NCBI GenBank assembly: GCA_029851415.1
Contig: CM056742.1
Coordinates: 110,982,246-111,046,245 of the forward strand
From: Eretmocerus hayati
Taxonomy: Eukaryota; Arthropoda; Insecta; Hymenoptera; Aphelinidae
Length of the DNA stretch: 64,000 nt
Direction of reading: 5' to 3'
Below, piece by piece: positions 21,901 to 34,161 of the stretch; the first letter of the stretch is position 1; every line of letters begins with the position of its first letter. The notes under the pieces were generated by a model. The model had not been told where the DNA came from. It did no database searches and worked only from the letters and a program-made list of their open reading frames with translations. Position numbers and translations under genes: made by a program.

Positions 21901-24900
21901 CGGTTTTTAGTCGCACTATAGTTTGACCGCAAGTATAGCTTCCCCTAATATTCTTCCCCCATAAAGATTAGGTTTGTAATTTCTCATGTGCTAGATCAAT
22001 GAGATGGCTCGAGAATGCCACGCCTTACCCAATGTATTCGGTGGATTTTATCTTTTTCGATAATTGGGAAAAATCCGATCTCATATATTTCTCGGGTGAA
22101 TTAAGTTCTCCATGATTGGATCTCGTTGCGATTGCTCGCTAGATCTATGGGATCGGTCGGTATCAAAATTCTACACTGCACAATGACTATGGAATGATCG
22201 TGACCTCTGATACCGGATTCTCGGGTTTCTCCGTCTGGAATATCACGGATCCATTCGACTGTTGAGATCTGGAGTACCCTGAATTCGATTGCTCCATTGA
22301 TGAGGTCGGAGAAGCTCACTCAGGTGTACCCGTAAATTCATCGTTCCGGATGAAGTCATGGAAGGAGTTGCGATTGTTACGTATGTTCTGAATTCCCGAA
22401 ACGTTAGCTCGATTCGTCACCGACACGCAACATACAATATGCGGCTGCAACAGGTTTCCGGACCGCAGTCAAGACCATGTCACCATTGCACCGGGGAGGA
22501 ATAAAAAAGGAACACGAATAGACTGATTGACAAATGGTGTGTGATCGCTTTATAGTTGGGATCCGAAAATGCAGCTTCCCTCAACATTTTTTGGGGATAA
22601 ACATTAGGTTCGGAATTTTTCATGTGCTAGATCAATGAGATTGCTTGAGAATGCGTCGCTCTACCCAATGTATTCGGTAGATTTTATCTTTCCCGAGGGC
22701 TGAGCAAAATCCGATCTTGTGTAGGTCTGAGGTGAACTTGGTTCACCATGATTGGATCTCGTTGTGATTGCTCGCCAGATCGATGAGATCAGTCAGCACC
22801 AAAAATCTACACTGCGAAATGACAATGGAATGATCGTGACCTCTGGTAACGGGTTCTCGGGTTCCCCGTATGTAATACCGAGGATCCATTCGACTATTGA
22901 GAATTGAAGAACTCTGTATTTAATAACACCGTTGATGAAATCGGGAGAAGTCACTGAGCTGTACCCACGAACTCATCGTTCTGTTCAGAAAGGTGAAAGA
23001 AGATGCGGAGTTTGAATTGGTCTTGGAGATGTGGTTCTCCAGTACGACTACACACCGACACGCAACATGCAATATTCAATCGAAACGGGTTTTCTGACTA
23101 CAGTCAATCACATATTCCCACAGGACCGATAAAACCCGGGAATGGAACCCGAGTCGATCGATCGATGAATGGTTTGTAAACGCGCTATAGTAGGAATTCG
23201 CAGTTCTGGCTTTCCCCAACATTTCTTGGCCATAAACATCAGGTTCGCCATTTTCCATAAGCTAGATCAATGAGATGGTTTGAGGATGCCGAGCTGTACC
23301 CAATGTATTTAGTGGATACCATCTTCTCCGAAAATTGGAAAAAAGCCGAGCTCATATGGTTCTGAGGCGAATTCGGTTCTCCATAATTGGATCTCGTTGC
23401 GGCTGTTTGCTAGATCAACGGGATCGTTCCAAATCCTCATCCTCGGAATGAACTCCCTCCCGATGTGCAACATGCAATTATATCAACAGAGATGGTTTTT
23501 TGACTGCAGTAAAGAAAATGTCGCCACTTGACAGATAAGGAACGAGAAGGGAACTAGAGTCGATCGATTGACGAAAAATTTGTGATCGCGCAATAGCTGG
23601 GGATCCCGAATGTAGCTCCCGTGAATGATTCATGGCCAAACCTTCGGCATGGAATTCTCCATGTGCTACATCAATGAGCTGGCTACCGAATTCCACGTTA
23701 TACCCCGGGGCCTTCAGGGGTTTCCTTTCGTACAAGGATTTGGAAAAATTCGAGTTTGAATTGTTCTGAACTCAATCTGCTCCTCGCCGATTAGCTCTCG
23801 GTGCGCCCGTTGGCTAGATCAATGAGATGAGTCAGTATCGGAATCCTACTATCGAGAATGTTCTTGGAACGCTCGTGACCTCTGATAACAGTTTCTCGGG
23901 TTCCCCGTATGGAATACCGCGGACTTATTGGGCTATTGTGCACTGGAAAACTCTGTATTTAATTGCTTTATTAATGATGTCGGATAAATTCACTCAGCTG
24001 TACCCGTGGATCTATCATTCTGAATGGAATTTTGAAGCAACATTCTACCGTGACATTGGTTCTCAATACGTGAACCTTCCGCTCGACTTGTCATCGACAC
24101 GCAACATACAATGAGCAGTTCGAACAGGTTCCCTCAACGCATGCAACACCATGCTACCCTTCCACCGGGAAGGAATGAAAAAGGAACACCTGTCGATGGA
24201 TTGACGAGTGGTCTGTAATGGCACCATAGTTGGGAACTGCAATTGTAGCTTTCCCTAATATTTTCTGGCCATCAACATCAGGTTCGGAATTTTTTAGGTG
24301 CTAGATCAATGGGATGGCTTGAGAATGCCACGGTCTACTCAATGTATCCGTTGGATCACATCGTTTTCGAAGATTGGGGGGAATCCGAGCCCATTTACTT
24401 CTGAGGCGAACTCGGTTCTCCGTGATTGGATCTCGTTGCGATTGCTTGCTAGATCAAAGGGATCGGTCAGTATCGAAATTCCACCCTGCGAAATCACCTT
24501 GGAATGATCGTGACCTCTGATACCGGATTCTCGGGTTCCCCGTCTGGAATATCACGGATCCATTCGACTTTTGAGATCTGGAGTACCCTGAATTCGATTG
24601 CTCCATTGATGAGGTCGGAGAAGCTCACTCAGGTGTACCCGTAAATTCATCGTTCCGGATAGAGTAATGTAAGAAGATGCGATTGTTACATATGTTCTGA
24701 ATTCCCGAATCGTTAGCTCGATTCGTCACCGACACGCAAAAAACAATATGCGGCTTGAAGAGGTTTCCTTACCGCGGTCAACACCATGTCACCATACCAC
24801 CGGGAAGGAATGGAAAAGGAACACGAGTAGACTGACCGACGAATGGTTTGTGATCGCACTATAGTTGGGATCCGCAAAGGTAGCTTCTCTTGGAATTTTT

Positions 24901-27900
24901 TGGGGATAAACATTAGGTTCTGAATTTTTTACGTGCTAGATCAATGAAATGGCTCGAGGATGCCAAGCTGTACCCAGTGTATTCGGTGGATTCCATCTTT
25001 TTTGAGGATTGGAGGAAGTCTGAGATTATATAGTTCTGGGGTGAAATTGGTTCTCTGTGATTGTATCTCGTTGCGATTGCTTACTAGATCAATGGATTCG
25101 GTCAGTATCGAATATCTACACTGCAGAATCCTGCATTGTCCCAATCCTCATCCTGGGAATGAACTCCCTCCCGATGTGCAACATGCACTTATATCAACAG
25201 AGATGGGTTTTTTGACTGCAGTCGAGAAAATGTCTCCACTTGACAGATAAGGAACAAGAAGGGAACTACAATCGATACACCGACGAAAGATTTGAGATTG
25301 CGCAATAGTTGGGGATCCCGAATGTAGCTCCCGTGAATAATTTATGGCCCTAACATTGGGCATGGAATTATCCATGTGCTAGATCACTGAGCTGGATAGC
25401 GGATTCCACGTTATACCCCGGGGCCGTCAGGGGATTCAACTTCGTCCGAGGATTTGGGAAAATTCGAGTTTAGATTGTTCTGAGCTCTACTTGCTTCTCG
25501 CCGATTAGCTTTCGTTGCATCCGGTTGCTAGATCAATGAGATGAGTCAGTATCGGAATCCTACAATCGAAAATGTCCTTGGAATGCTCGTGACCTCTGAT
25601 AACGGTTTCCCGGGTTCCCCGTATGGAATACCGGGGACTTATTGGGCTATTGTGAACTGGAAAACTCTGTATTTAATTGCTTTATTAATGAGGTCGGATA
25701 AATTCACTCAGCTAACCCCGTGGATCTATCATTCTGATTGGAATTTTGAAGCAACATTCTACCGTGACATTGGTTCTTAATACGTAAACCTTCCGCTCGA
25801 CTTGTCATCGACACGCAACATACAATGAGCAGTTCGAACAGGTTCCCTAAACGCATGTAACATCATGCTACCCTTCCACCGGGAAGGAATGAAAAAGGAA
25901 CACCTGTCGATGGATTGACGAATGGTCTGTAATCGCACCATAGTCGGGGACTGCAATTGTAGCTTCCCCTAATATTTCCTGGCTATAAACATCAGGTTCG
26001 GAATTTGTCATGTGCTAGATCAATGGGATGGCTTGAGAATGCCACGCTCTACCCAATGTATCCGGTGGATCACATCGTTTTCGAGGATTGGGGAGAATCC
26101 GAGCCCATATAGTTCTGGGGTGAAATTGGTTCTCCGTGATTGGATCTCGTTGCGGTTGCTTGCTAGATCAATGGAATCGGTCAGTATCGAAATTCTACAC
26201 TGCAAAATCACCTTGGAATGATCGTGACCTCTGATACCGGATTCTCGGGTTCCCCGAGTGGAATACCGCAGATCCATTCGACTATCGAGATTTGGAGTAC
26301 TCTGTATTCGATTGCTTCATTAATGCGGTCGGAGGAACTCACTCAGCCGTACCCGTAAATTTATCGTTCCGGATGAAGTCATGAAAGGAGTTGCGATTGT
26401 TACATATGTTCTGAATTCCCAAAACGTTAGCTCGATTCGTCACCGACACGCAACATACAATATGCGGCTTCAACAGGTTTCCGGACTCCAAACAAGACCA
26501 TGTCACCATTGCACCGGGGAGGGATAAAAAGGAACACGAATAGACTGATTGACGAATGGTGTGTGATCGCTTTATAGTTGGAATCCGAAAATGTAGCTTC
26601 CCTCAACATTTTTTGGGGTTAAACATTAGGTTCGGAATTTTTCATGTGCTAGATCAATGAAACTGCTTGAGAATGCGTCGCTCTACCCAATGTATTCGGT
26701 GGATTTCATCTTTCCTGAGGACTCGAAAAAATCCGATCTTGTGTAGGTCTGAGGTGGACTTGGTTCACCTCGATTGGATCTGGTTGTGATTGCTTGCTAG
26801 ATCAATGGGATCAGTCCGCATCGAAATTTTACACTGCAAAATGACGATGGAATGATCGTAACCTCTGATAACGGGTTCTCGGGTTCCCCGTATGTAATAC
26901 CGCGTATCCATTCGACTATTGAGAACTGTAGAACTCTGTATTTGATTGCTCCGTTGATGAAATCGTTAGAACTGACTGAGCTGTACCCACGAACTCATCG
27001 TTCTGTTCAGAACGGTGAAGGAAGATGCGGAATTCGAATTGGTCTTGGAGATGTGGTTCTCCAGTACGACTACCCACCGACACGCAACATGCAATATTCA
27101 ATCGAGACGGGTTTTCTCATTGCAGTCGATCACATATCTCCACAGGACCGATAAAACCCGGGAATGGAACCCGAGTCGATCGATTGACGACTAGTTTGTA
27201 ATAGCACTATAGTTTGACCGCGATTGTAGCTTTCCCCAACATTTTTTCGTCATAAACATTAGGTTTGGCATTTCTCGTGTACTAGATCAATGAGATGGCT
27301 CGAGAATTCCACGCTTTATCGGATGTATTCGGTTAATTTTATTTTTTTCGAGGACTGGGGAATATCCGATCTCATGTTGTTCTGCGGTGAATTTGGTTCT
27401 TCATGATTGGATCTCGTTGCGATTGCTTGCTAGATCAATGGGATCGGTCAGCATCGAAATTCTTGCGAAATCACCATGGAATAATCGTGACTTCTGATAA
27501 CGGATTCTCAGGTTCTCCGTGTGGGATATCACGGATCCATTCGACGATTGAGATCTGGAGGACTCTGTATTCGATCGCTACATTGATGAGGCCGGAGTAA
27601 CTTACTCAGCTGTTCCCGATAATTTACCGGTCCGGATGAAGTCATGAAAGAAGACGCCATCGTCTCATTAGTTCTGGATTCTCGAATCTTCAACTCGATT
27701 TGTCACCAACATGCAACATACAATATGGAGTTCAATTAGGTTTTCGAAACGCAGTCAACACCATGCGACCCTTCCACCGGAAAGGAATGAAAAAGGAACA
27801 CGAGTCGATCGATTGACGAATGGATCGTAATCGCACTATAGTAGGGAACCGCAAGTGTAGCTTCCCCTAACATTTTTTGGCCATGAACAGTAGGTTCGGA

Positions 27901-30010
27901 ATCTTTCATGTGCTAGTTTAATGAGATTGCTTGAGAATGCGTCGCTCTACCCAATTTATTCGGTGGATTTCATCTTTCACGAGGACTGGGAAAAATCCGT
28001 TTTTCTGTAGGTCTGAGTTGAACTTGGTTCACCTCGATTGGATCTCGTTGCAATTGCTTGCTAGATCACTGGGATCGGTCAGTATCGAAATTCTACACTT
28101 TATAATGACAACGGATGATCCTGACCTCTGATACTGGATCCCCGGCTTCGCCGTGAGGATTGCCGCGGATCCATTCGACTATTGAGAACTGGAGAACTCT
28201 GTATTCGATTGCTCCGTCGATGGAATCGGGGGAACTCACTGAGCTGTATCCACGAACTCATCGACCTGTCCTAAACGGTGGAAGAAGATGCAGAGTTTGA
28301 ATTGGTCTCGAGAATGTGATTCTCCAGTACGACTACTCACCGACATGCAACATGCGATATTCAATCGAAACCTGTTCCCTGACTGCAGTCAATAACATAT
28401 TCCCACTTGACCGATGAAAAACGGGAAATGGAACCCAAGTCGATCGATTGACGAATGGTTTGTAATTGCACTATAGTAGGGATTCGCAGTTCTAGCTTCC
28501 CCTAACATTTCTTGGCCATGAACATTAGGTTCGCAATTTTCCATAAGCTAGATGAATGAATTGGCTTGAGGATGCCAAGCTGTACCCAGTGCATTCGGTG
28601 GATTCATCTTTTTCGAGGACCGGGAAATATCCGATCTCACATTGCTCTGCGGTGAATTTGGTTCTCCATGATTTGATCTCGTTGCGATTGCTTGCTAGAC
28701 CAATGGTATCGGTCAGCATCGAAATTCTTGCGAAATGACCATGGAATAATCGTGACTTCTGATAACGGATTCTCAGGTTCTCCGTGTTGAATATCGCTGA
28801 TCCATTCGACTATTGAGATCTGGAGAACTCTGTATTCGATTGCTACATTAATGAGGTCAGAGTAACTTACTCAGCTGTTCCCGATAATTCACCGGTCCGG
28901 ATGAAGTCATGAAAGAAGACGCGATCGTCTCATTGGTTCTAGATTCTCCTATCTTCAGCTCGACTTGTTACCAACACGCAACATACAATATGGAGTTCAA
29001 TTAGATTTCCGAAACGCAGTCAACACCATGCGACCCTTCCACCGGAAAGGAATGAAAAAGGAACACGAGTCGATTGATTGACGAATGGATCGTAATCGCA
29101 CTATAGTAGGGAACCGCAAGTGTAGCTTTCCCTAACATTTTTTGGCCATGAGCAGTAGGTTAGGAATCTCTCATGTGCTAGATCAATGGGATGGCTTGAG
29201 AATGCCACGCTCTACCCAATGTATTCGGTGTATTAAATCTTTCTCGAGGATTGGGAAAAAGTCGAGCTCATATAATTCTGAGGTCAATTTGGTTCTCCAT
29301 AATTTGATCTCCTTGTGATTGCTTGCTAGATCAGTGGGATCGGTCAGTATTGGAATTCTACACTGCAAAATCACCTTGGAATAATCGTGGCCTCTGATAA
29401 CGGATTCTCGGGTTACCTGAGTGGAATACCGCGGATCTATCCTACTACCGAGAACTGGAGAACTCTGTTTTCGATTGCTATGTTGATGAAATCGGGAGAT
29501 CTCACTGAGCTGTACCCACGAATTCATCGTCCTGTCTGAAACGGTGAAGGAAGATGCGGAGTCCGAATTGGCCTTGGAGATGTGATTCTCCAATACGACT
29601 ACTCACCGACACGCAACATGCAAGATTCAATCGAGACGGGTTTTCTGACTGCAGTCAATAACATATTCCCACTTGACCGATGGAAAACGGGGAATGGAAC
29701 CTGAGTCGATTGTTCGACGAATGGTTTGTAATCGCACTATAGTTGGGACCGCACTTGTATAGCTTTCTCTAACATCTTTCCGCCATAACCATTAGGTTCG
29801 GAATTTTTTATGTGCGAGATCAATGAGATGGCTTGAGAATGCCACGCTTTACCCAATGTATTCGGTGGATTTCATCTTTTTCGAGGATTGGGAAAAATCC
29901 GATCTTATATAGTTCTGAGGTGAATTTGGTTCTCCATGATTGGATGTTGTTGTGATTGCTTGGTAGATCAATGGGATCGCTCAGTATGCAAATGCTACAA
30001 TGCATAATGA
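18950..30010 (+). repeat. ~634-bp satellite array, about 18 monomers
   Basis: The landmark GTGCTAGATCAATG recurs near 19063, 19455, 20091, 20723, 21357, 21991, 22627, 23262, 23666, 24301, 24936, 25379, 26015, 26649, 27282, 27913, 28547, 29178 and 29815. Spacing is 631-637 bp except for three shortened units of about 392, 404 and 443 bp. Units differ by roughly 10-20%, which indicates an old, little-homogenised array. A minus-strand frame stays open over much of many monomers (189 codons at 21363-21932, 136 at 29183-29593). The period is not a multiple of three. Confidence 0.95.
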
Positions 30011-30077
30011 CTCAACGTCCAATTCTGCTCATAGACTAAGACATATACAAGTTATAGTTAATGACATGTATGAGTAG

Positions 30078-30142
30078 AATGGTCTAGTGGATAGCGCGCT
30101 TGCTTTTGGATCTGGAGGTGCCGGGTTCAAATCAAAGTAAAT
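30078..30142 (+). ncRNA. tRNA-like sequence with A and B boxes (not a functional tRNA)
   Basis: TGGTCTAGTGG fits a polymerase III A box and GGGTTCAAATC a B box, separated by 33 bp as in a tRNA gene. The T stem does not pair and the acceptor ends do not match, so this is a decayed tRNA or the head of a tRNA-derived SINE. A T-rich run follows at 30143. Confidence 0.5.
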
Positions 30143-30210
30143 TTTTTTTTCCAATTCTTACGCGAACATTCTTCGTGACTATTTAGACAATTCAGAAAAA
30201 AGTCACTCGA

Positions 30211-30251
30211 AGTGCGAAAACGATCGTTTGCGCCCTAGTATCATAATATAC
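30211..30251 (-). mobile_element. MITE fragment, family of 4031-4122
   Basis: On the minus strand AGTATATTATGATACTAGGG, then CGCAAACGATCGTTTTCGCA, closely matches the left end of the element at 4031-4122. Confidence 0.6.
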
Positions 30252-30519
30252 TGATCTAGCACGGTAAAAAATCTCTCATATAACTCTGGATGTCATGACA
30301 GTCTGGCTTGTTGTGACGGATGAGAGGAAAATTCCATTTTAACATGTTCTCTTAACGTTGTACTCTGTAGACACGTAGATCTACCATTTTTCTCAATTTC
30401 AATCTGCATGATTAGATATTAATTCTTAACTCGTGTGAATTTCATAAAAGGAGTTTTAATATAAATGAATTCTCGGGACCAATCTCGACTCATTTGAAAA
30501 TATCCAATTCTAAATCCTT
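30252..30519. other. intronic; nothing recognised
   Basis: No feature visible. Confidence 0.3.
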
Positions 30520-31135
30520 ACAGACCTCGCCATCATGGTAGAGGGCATACTTCGTAGGTTACTATGACCCCCATTCACCCTAGAGGTCACCTTGACCAAT
30601 TCCATTAAGATCTATCTAGACGTAAAATTTTTCGTTCTTTTAGAATCTGAGGTCAAAAATGGGGGTTTTCATTCGAAAATTCAAAGGAAGCCACAATGGG
30701 GCGAATTGGGGTGGTTTGGGGGGAATTTGGGGGGCACATCTGAACCGTCATTCGATATCCAACAACTTTTGTATTCAACATTTTTTTGCACGACGTAACC
30801 CTGGGGATATAGGGGGAGTCGCGTACTTCGTAGGTTATTATGACACCCATTCACCCCTGGAGGTCACCTTGACCAATGTTACACGGACCTATCTGGACGT
30901 GAAATTCTCCGTTTTTTCAGAATCTGAAGTCAAAAATGGGGGTTTCTATTCGAAAATTCAAAGTTAGCCACAATGGGGCAAATGGGGGGGGGGGGGGGTT
31001 TGGGGGAATTGGGGAGGGGGGGTACATCTGAACCTTCATCCGATATCCAACAACTTTTGTAATCAACATTTTCTTACACAACATAACCCTGGGGAGATAC
31101 GGGGGGGTCCGGTACTTTTTGGACATGCTGTAGAC
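30520..31135 (+). repeat. ~276-bp tandem repeat, 2 units plus a partial third
   Basis: GTAGGTTACTATGACCCCCA at 30554 and GTAGGTTATTATGACACCCA at 30830 mark the units. Each also has GAGGTCACCTTGACCAAT, AAAATGGGGGTTT, a G-rich run, ATATCCAACAACTTTTGT and GTAACCCTGGGG. A third unit begins at about 31090 and is cut off. The G-run at 30985-31000 is a homopolymer. Confidence 0.85.
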
Positions 31136-31197
31136 ATGCATAAAATTACACTTCTCTCATTGGAAAATTTCATCCGTTTACCGTGCTCATCAACTTC

Positions 31198-31380
31198 TTT
31201 GAATATTCAAGGAATCAACAAGCGTACACCCAGTTGTATTCTCATTATGCAAAAGTGTAGAATCCGGAAACAATCATGTGTGCCATTTTCTTTGAATATT
31301 CAAGGAATCAACAAGCGTACACCCAGTTGTATTCTCATTATGCAAAAGTGTAGAATCCGGAAACAATCATGTGTGCCATT
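31198..31380 (+). repeat. 93-bp tandem duplication, apparently perfect
   Basis: 31198-31290 is repeated at 31291-31380 without a mismatch that I can see, up to GTGTGCCATT. The duplication ends almost exactly at the stop codon of the adjacent pseudogene. 93 bp is 31 codons, so the frame is kept, but no gene is recognised here. Confidence 0.85.
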
Positions 31381-32232
31381 ATTTATCAATATGCTCATCC
31401 GCTGATTTATTATTTTTCAGAATTCCATTCAATTTTTCAAACTTCAATCCAGTATTGTGCAACTCCTTCGCCAAATCACTCTTTACGTCTGCCCACTTTC
31501 CAATATTTTTCAGATATGGCAACTTTTCTTCCTCTCATACGTGTACTTCACTTTGCAGTTTCATACTCTTGTATAAGTTTTTACAATCAGATTCAACGGT
31601 CTGCAAACTTTTCTCAGTTGCTTCAATCGAGCCATAAGTGCAAGTTAATTCCTCTGATGTATCCTGTAGTTGGCAAGTGAGCATACTCTGCTTCTCTTCC
31701 AAATAACGTAACCTTGACAAAAGACAACCATGATCCTTCTTATGGTCAATGGACTCAATATCTAATTCTTCTATTTGGTACTGAAGCGACGAAAGAGTAC
31801 CTATTACAGTGTCAACTATCATACTAATATCATCATTCAAATGCTGAAGTTTAGGAGGGCTTGGGAAATCTTCATCTTGTCATCCAACGAGATATAAAAA
31901 CTGTTAGTTCAAATGTCTTTGGTACTGAGCTGAACGATATCTCCAAATTTTAACAAGCTGTTTTTATACTGCCTTACTGGTTTCCTACTGACATATGTCT
32001 CAGATTGTAGCACATTTGTTCATGACCACAATCCAGAATCATTGTTTTGTTGAATGGTGCAATGAACTTGTGAGATATCCGATCCTACAATCTGGACTTT
32101 ACATTCTGTACCACAACCTGTTTTCAATGAAGAAAATTCAATTTCAGGAAAGTATTTGGCAAGTAAAGTCACTGAAACAGCATGAAAAAAGTCGCACAGT
32201 GTACATTGCCAGGCACATGGGCAAAGCACCAT
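31379..32232 (-). pseudogene. FHA-domain plus coiled-coil protein, decayed
   Basis: The minus strand reads an FHA-like segment: GTECKVQIVGSDISQVHCTI, then NNDSGLWS, a TGA stop at 32020-32022, and in the same frame TYVSRKPVRQ and LLKFGDIVQLSTKDI. The S-x-x-H pattern and the GD-I-V-Q-L end are typical of FHA phosphopeptide-binding domains. After a frame change near 31905, a coiled-coil follows (IEELDIESIDHKKDHG, SEELTCTYGSIEATEKSLQT). A second in-frame TGA lies at 31535-31537. The frame then reopens (LPYLKNIGKWADVKSDLAKE) to a TAA at 31379. No introns are seen in about 850 bp, so it may be a processed copy. The parent gene is not identified. Confidence 0.6.
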
Positions 32233-33000
32233 TATATGTCAAGGGCCTACATATCTGTTGTATTTTAGAGTCTACAAAGCTTATTGAAGATGAATACAAG
32301 CTTCACTGAATCTTCTCTTAATTCATCTCATACATGAGTACAGGTTGAAGAAGAAAGTGTTGAATGTCTCATAATAGGAGGTTTATGAGAAAAACATGTG
32401 AATATTTGAGAGATTCAATAGGCTTAGAATTGTCAATGCGAGAGATCACAGCTTTTTATGAGCGTGTTTTCCTTGGTACATCTAAATAAAGTCACCAAAT
32501 CTTCACTGATTCTGTGAACGTGTTCATCTTTGGGTCTTTGCTCTGAAACTTGCCATCTCACAAGAGCTGGCTGCAGATATTTCCTCTTCCTAACCAAGCT
32601 TCCGAGCTTTGACTTTTACTGGGATCCATCGTCCAAGTCCAAACTTGGGGAGCGAATGTTTGATGAGTAAAGTAAGCAAGCTCAGCTAGTAATTTGAACT
32701 ACCTACATGTAATCCTCAAATTCAATGAGGTTACACACTTCCATCAAATTATTCTACAAGTGCTTGGTTCTGGTCAATAAACTGAAAATAATAGGCACCT
32801 GCTACCTTTTATTTCTCTGAGTGTGATTTTGATCTAGTTTCATCACACCAGAGAGTGAGCATCTCCTTGTGTACAGGCAGTAGTGTTCAAGTGTTTCCAG
32901 CTCTTAAGCATTGCTCACCATCTATGCAACAAGTATCATTCATGAAAGGTCCAGTTTTTTGTCCACCCAGATCACTTGCCTCAAGGGAGGTTACTCTTAA
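32233..33000. other. intronic; nothing recognised
   Basis: May include 5' remnants of the pseudogene, but no readable peptide was found. Confidence 0.3.
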
Positions 33001-33095
33001 ATTCATCTAAGTTTGTATGAACTTAAATAAATTCATATAATTCATATAAGTATATATAAATTTATATAAATGAATTTATATGAACTTATATATAA
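33001..33095. repeat. AT-rich imperfect palindromic repeat
   Basis: Alternating AATTCATATAA and TTTATATGAA words form overlapping self-complementary stretches. Confidence 0.6.
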
Positions 33096-33109
33096 TTTCT
33101 TCTATACGT

Positions 33110-33295
33110 CAAGTCAGCATTGGGACGACAGTCGTTACAAGTGGGGTATCCCGTATTTTCATCATTAGGATGACAGTCATCACAAGTCGACTTTTCCGTA
33201 CGCAAAATACGTTCATTTATGACGACAGTCGTCATAAGTCGGTTTTTGTCACCCTAAGTCCGCACCTTCGTACGAAAGTGTCGTCGTAATGCTGG
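33110..33295. repeat. GACGACAGTCGTC palindromic repeats
   Basis: Three units of about 50-60 bp, each centred on GAYGACAGTCRTY. The third is a perfect inverted repeat, TTATGACGAC / A / GTCGTCATAA (33217-33237). A final half-unit, AGTGTCGTCGTAA, abuts the (TA)n tract. The TTATGACGACA word is also the core of the 385-bp satellite at 13-17 kb, so this block looks like a diverged outlier of that family at the other end of the intron. Confidence 0.65.
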
Positions 33296-33297
33296 AT

Positions 33298-33328
33298 TTA
33301 TATATATATAAATCCAGCATTTATCCAG

Positions 33329-33387
<59 letters not shown>
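33298..33387. repeat. (TA)n microsatellite
   Basis: Nearly pure TA dinucleotides, interrupted once by AAATCCAGCATTTATCCAGA. Confidence 0.9.
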
Positions 33388-33389
33388 AC

Positions 33390-33570
33390 TTCCTCACATG
33401 GGCCTATATGGACGATGCTAATGTCATGTCATAGGCTGTAGTTCTGAGCAGGAGACCCATTAGAAGGACTTACGCTGGATTATTGATATTCTAGGTAGTA
33501 CGAGATTGTAGAAAAATTTTGGTGAGATTTTGGTGACCCGCACGTCGTGGACTCAGTCCTACGAATTTGC
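33390..33570. mobile_element. right half of the split foldback MITE
   Basis: CACATGGGCCTATATGGACG and AGACCCATTAGAAGGACTTA match the right half of the complete element at 7160-7498. Together with 12929-13034 this would make one element, interrupted at its central TA tract. Confidence 0.6.
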
Positions 33571-34161
33571 TGGAAAGAGTTGCACAAACGATAGGGGTAG
33601 CGAATCCGCGTGTGCGCTGGGCTCCCCGAATACGGGTTTGTCGTATTTTTCGTATTCGACATAGGCGCCACTATGTTGTGGAGTCACATACGAGGGCCGC
33701 ACATCAGTAAACACGTGAACAGATAAGGACTGCACTGATCAAATTCTCGTCTACCTTTGTACAATGCCTTTCAATTTGAGTGCACATGTGGATCACGCCT
33801 GATGTCGATATACAGCGGATATCAAAGATCAAAAGTCACAATGATAAGCGCGGAGCTAGATCCAGGGTGGAATAATCTCTAGCTCAGCCCATCATTGGAC
33901 TGGAAAGATCATCCAAAATAGGGAATTGCTCATTACAAATATCCAATTGAGTCCTTGAGAGAGTTGGATTAAGAACATTAGGTGTTTGTTGCTTAAGGTG
34001 TTCACCGAGACCATGAATTGCGGGTTTATCACTACTGGCTCAACAGCTCGAGTTGAATTTGGCATTCTCAATCGATTGTATTGAATATAATCTGAGCATA
34101 CTTAGTCATTATATCAAGACTGGCTTTGAATTTAGGCGTACCATTATTAGGAATAACTCAC
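33571..34161. other. 5' part of the 21-kb intron; nothing recognised
   Basis: No feature beyond the splice donor of the exon at 34162-34286. Confidence 0.35.

Noticed and set aside
26852..27154. TSDNGFSGSP in the ~634-bp satellite resembling an integrase DNG motif
   Set aside because: Only a few residues match, the frame breaks within each monomer, and no other integrase motif is found.
8571..30010. Tandem arrays considered as CRISPR
   Set aside because: Units are 385-750 bp without the short repeat and unique spacer alternation, and the setting is eukaryotic.
31379..32232. In-frame TGA codons as selenocysteine or a variant genetic code
   Set aside because: Several TGA codons plus a frame change in one short locus fit decay better; no SECIS-like structure was identified and the neighbouring genes use TGA as stop.
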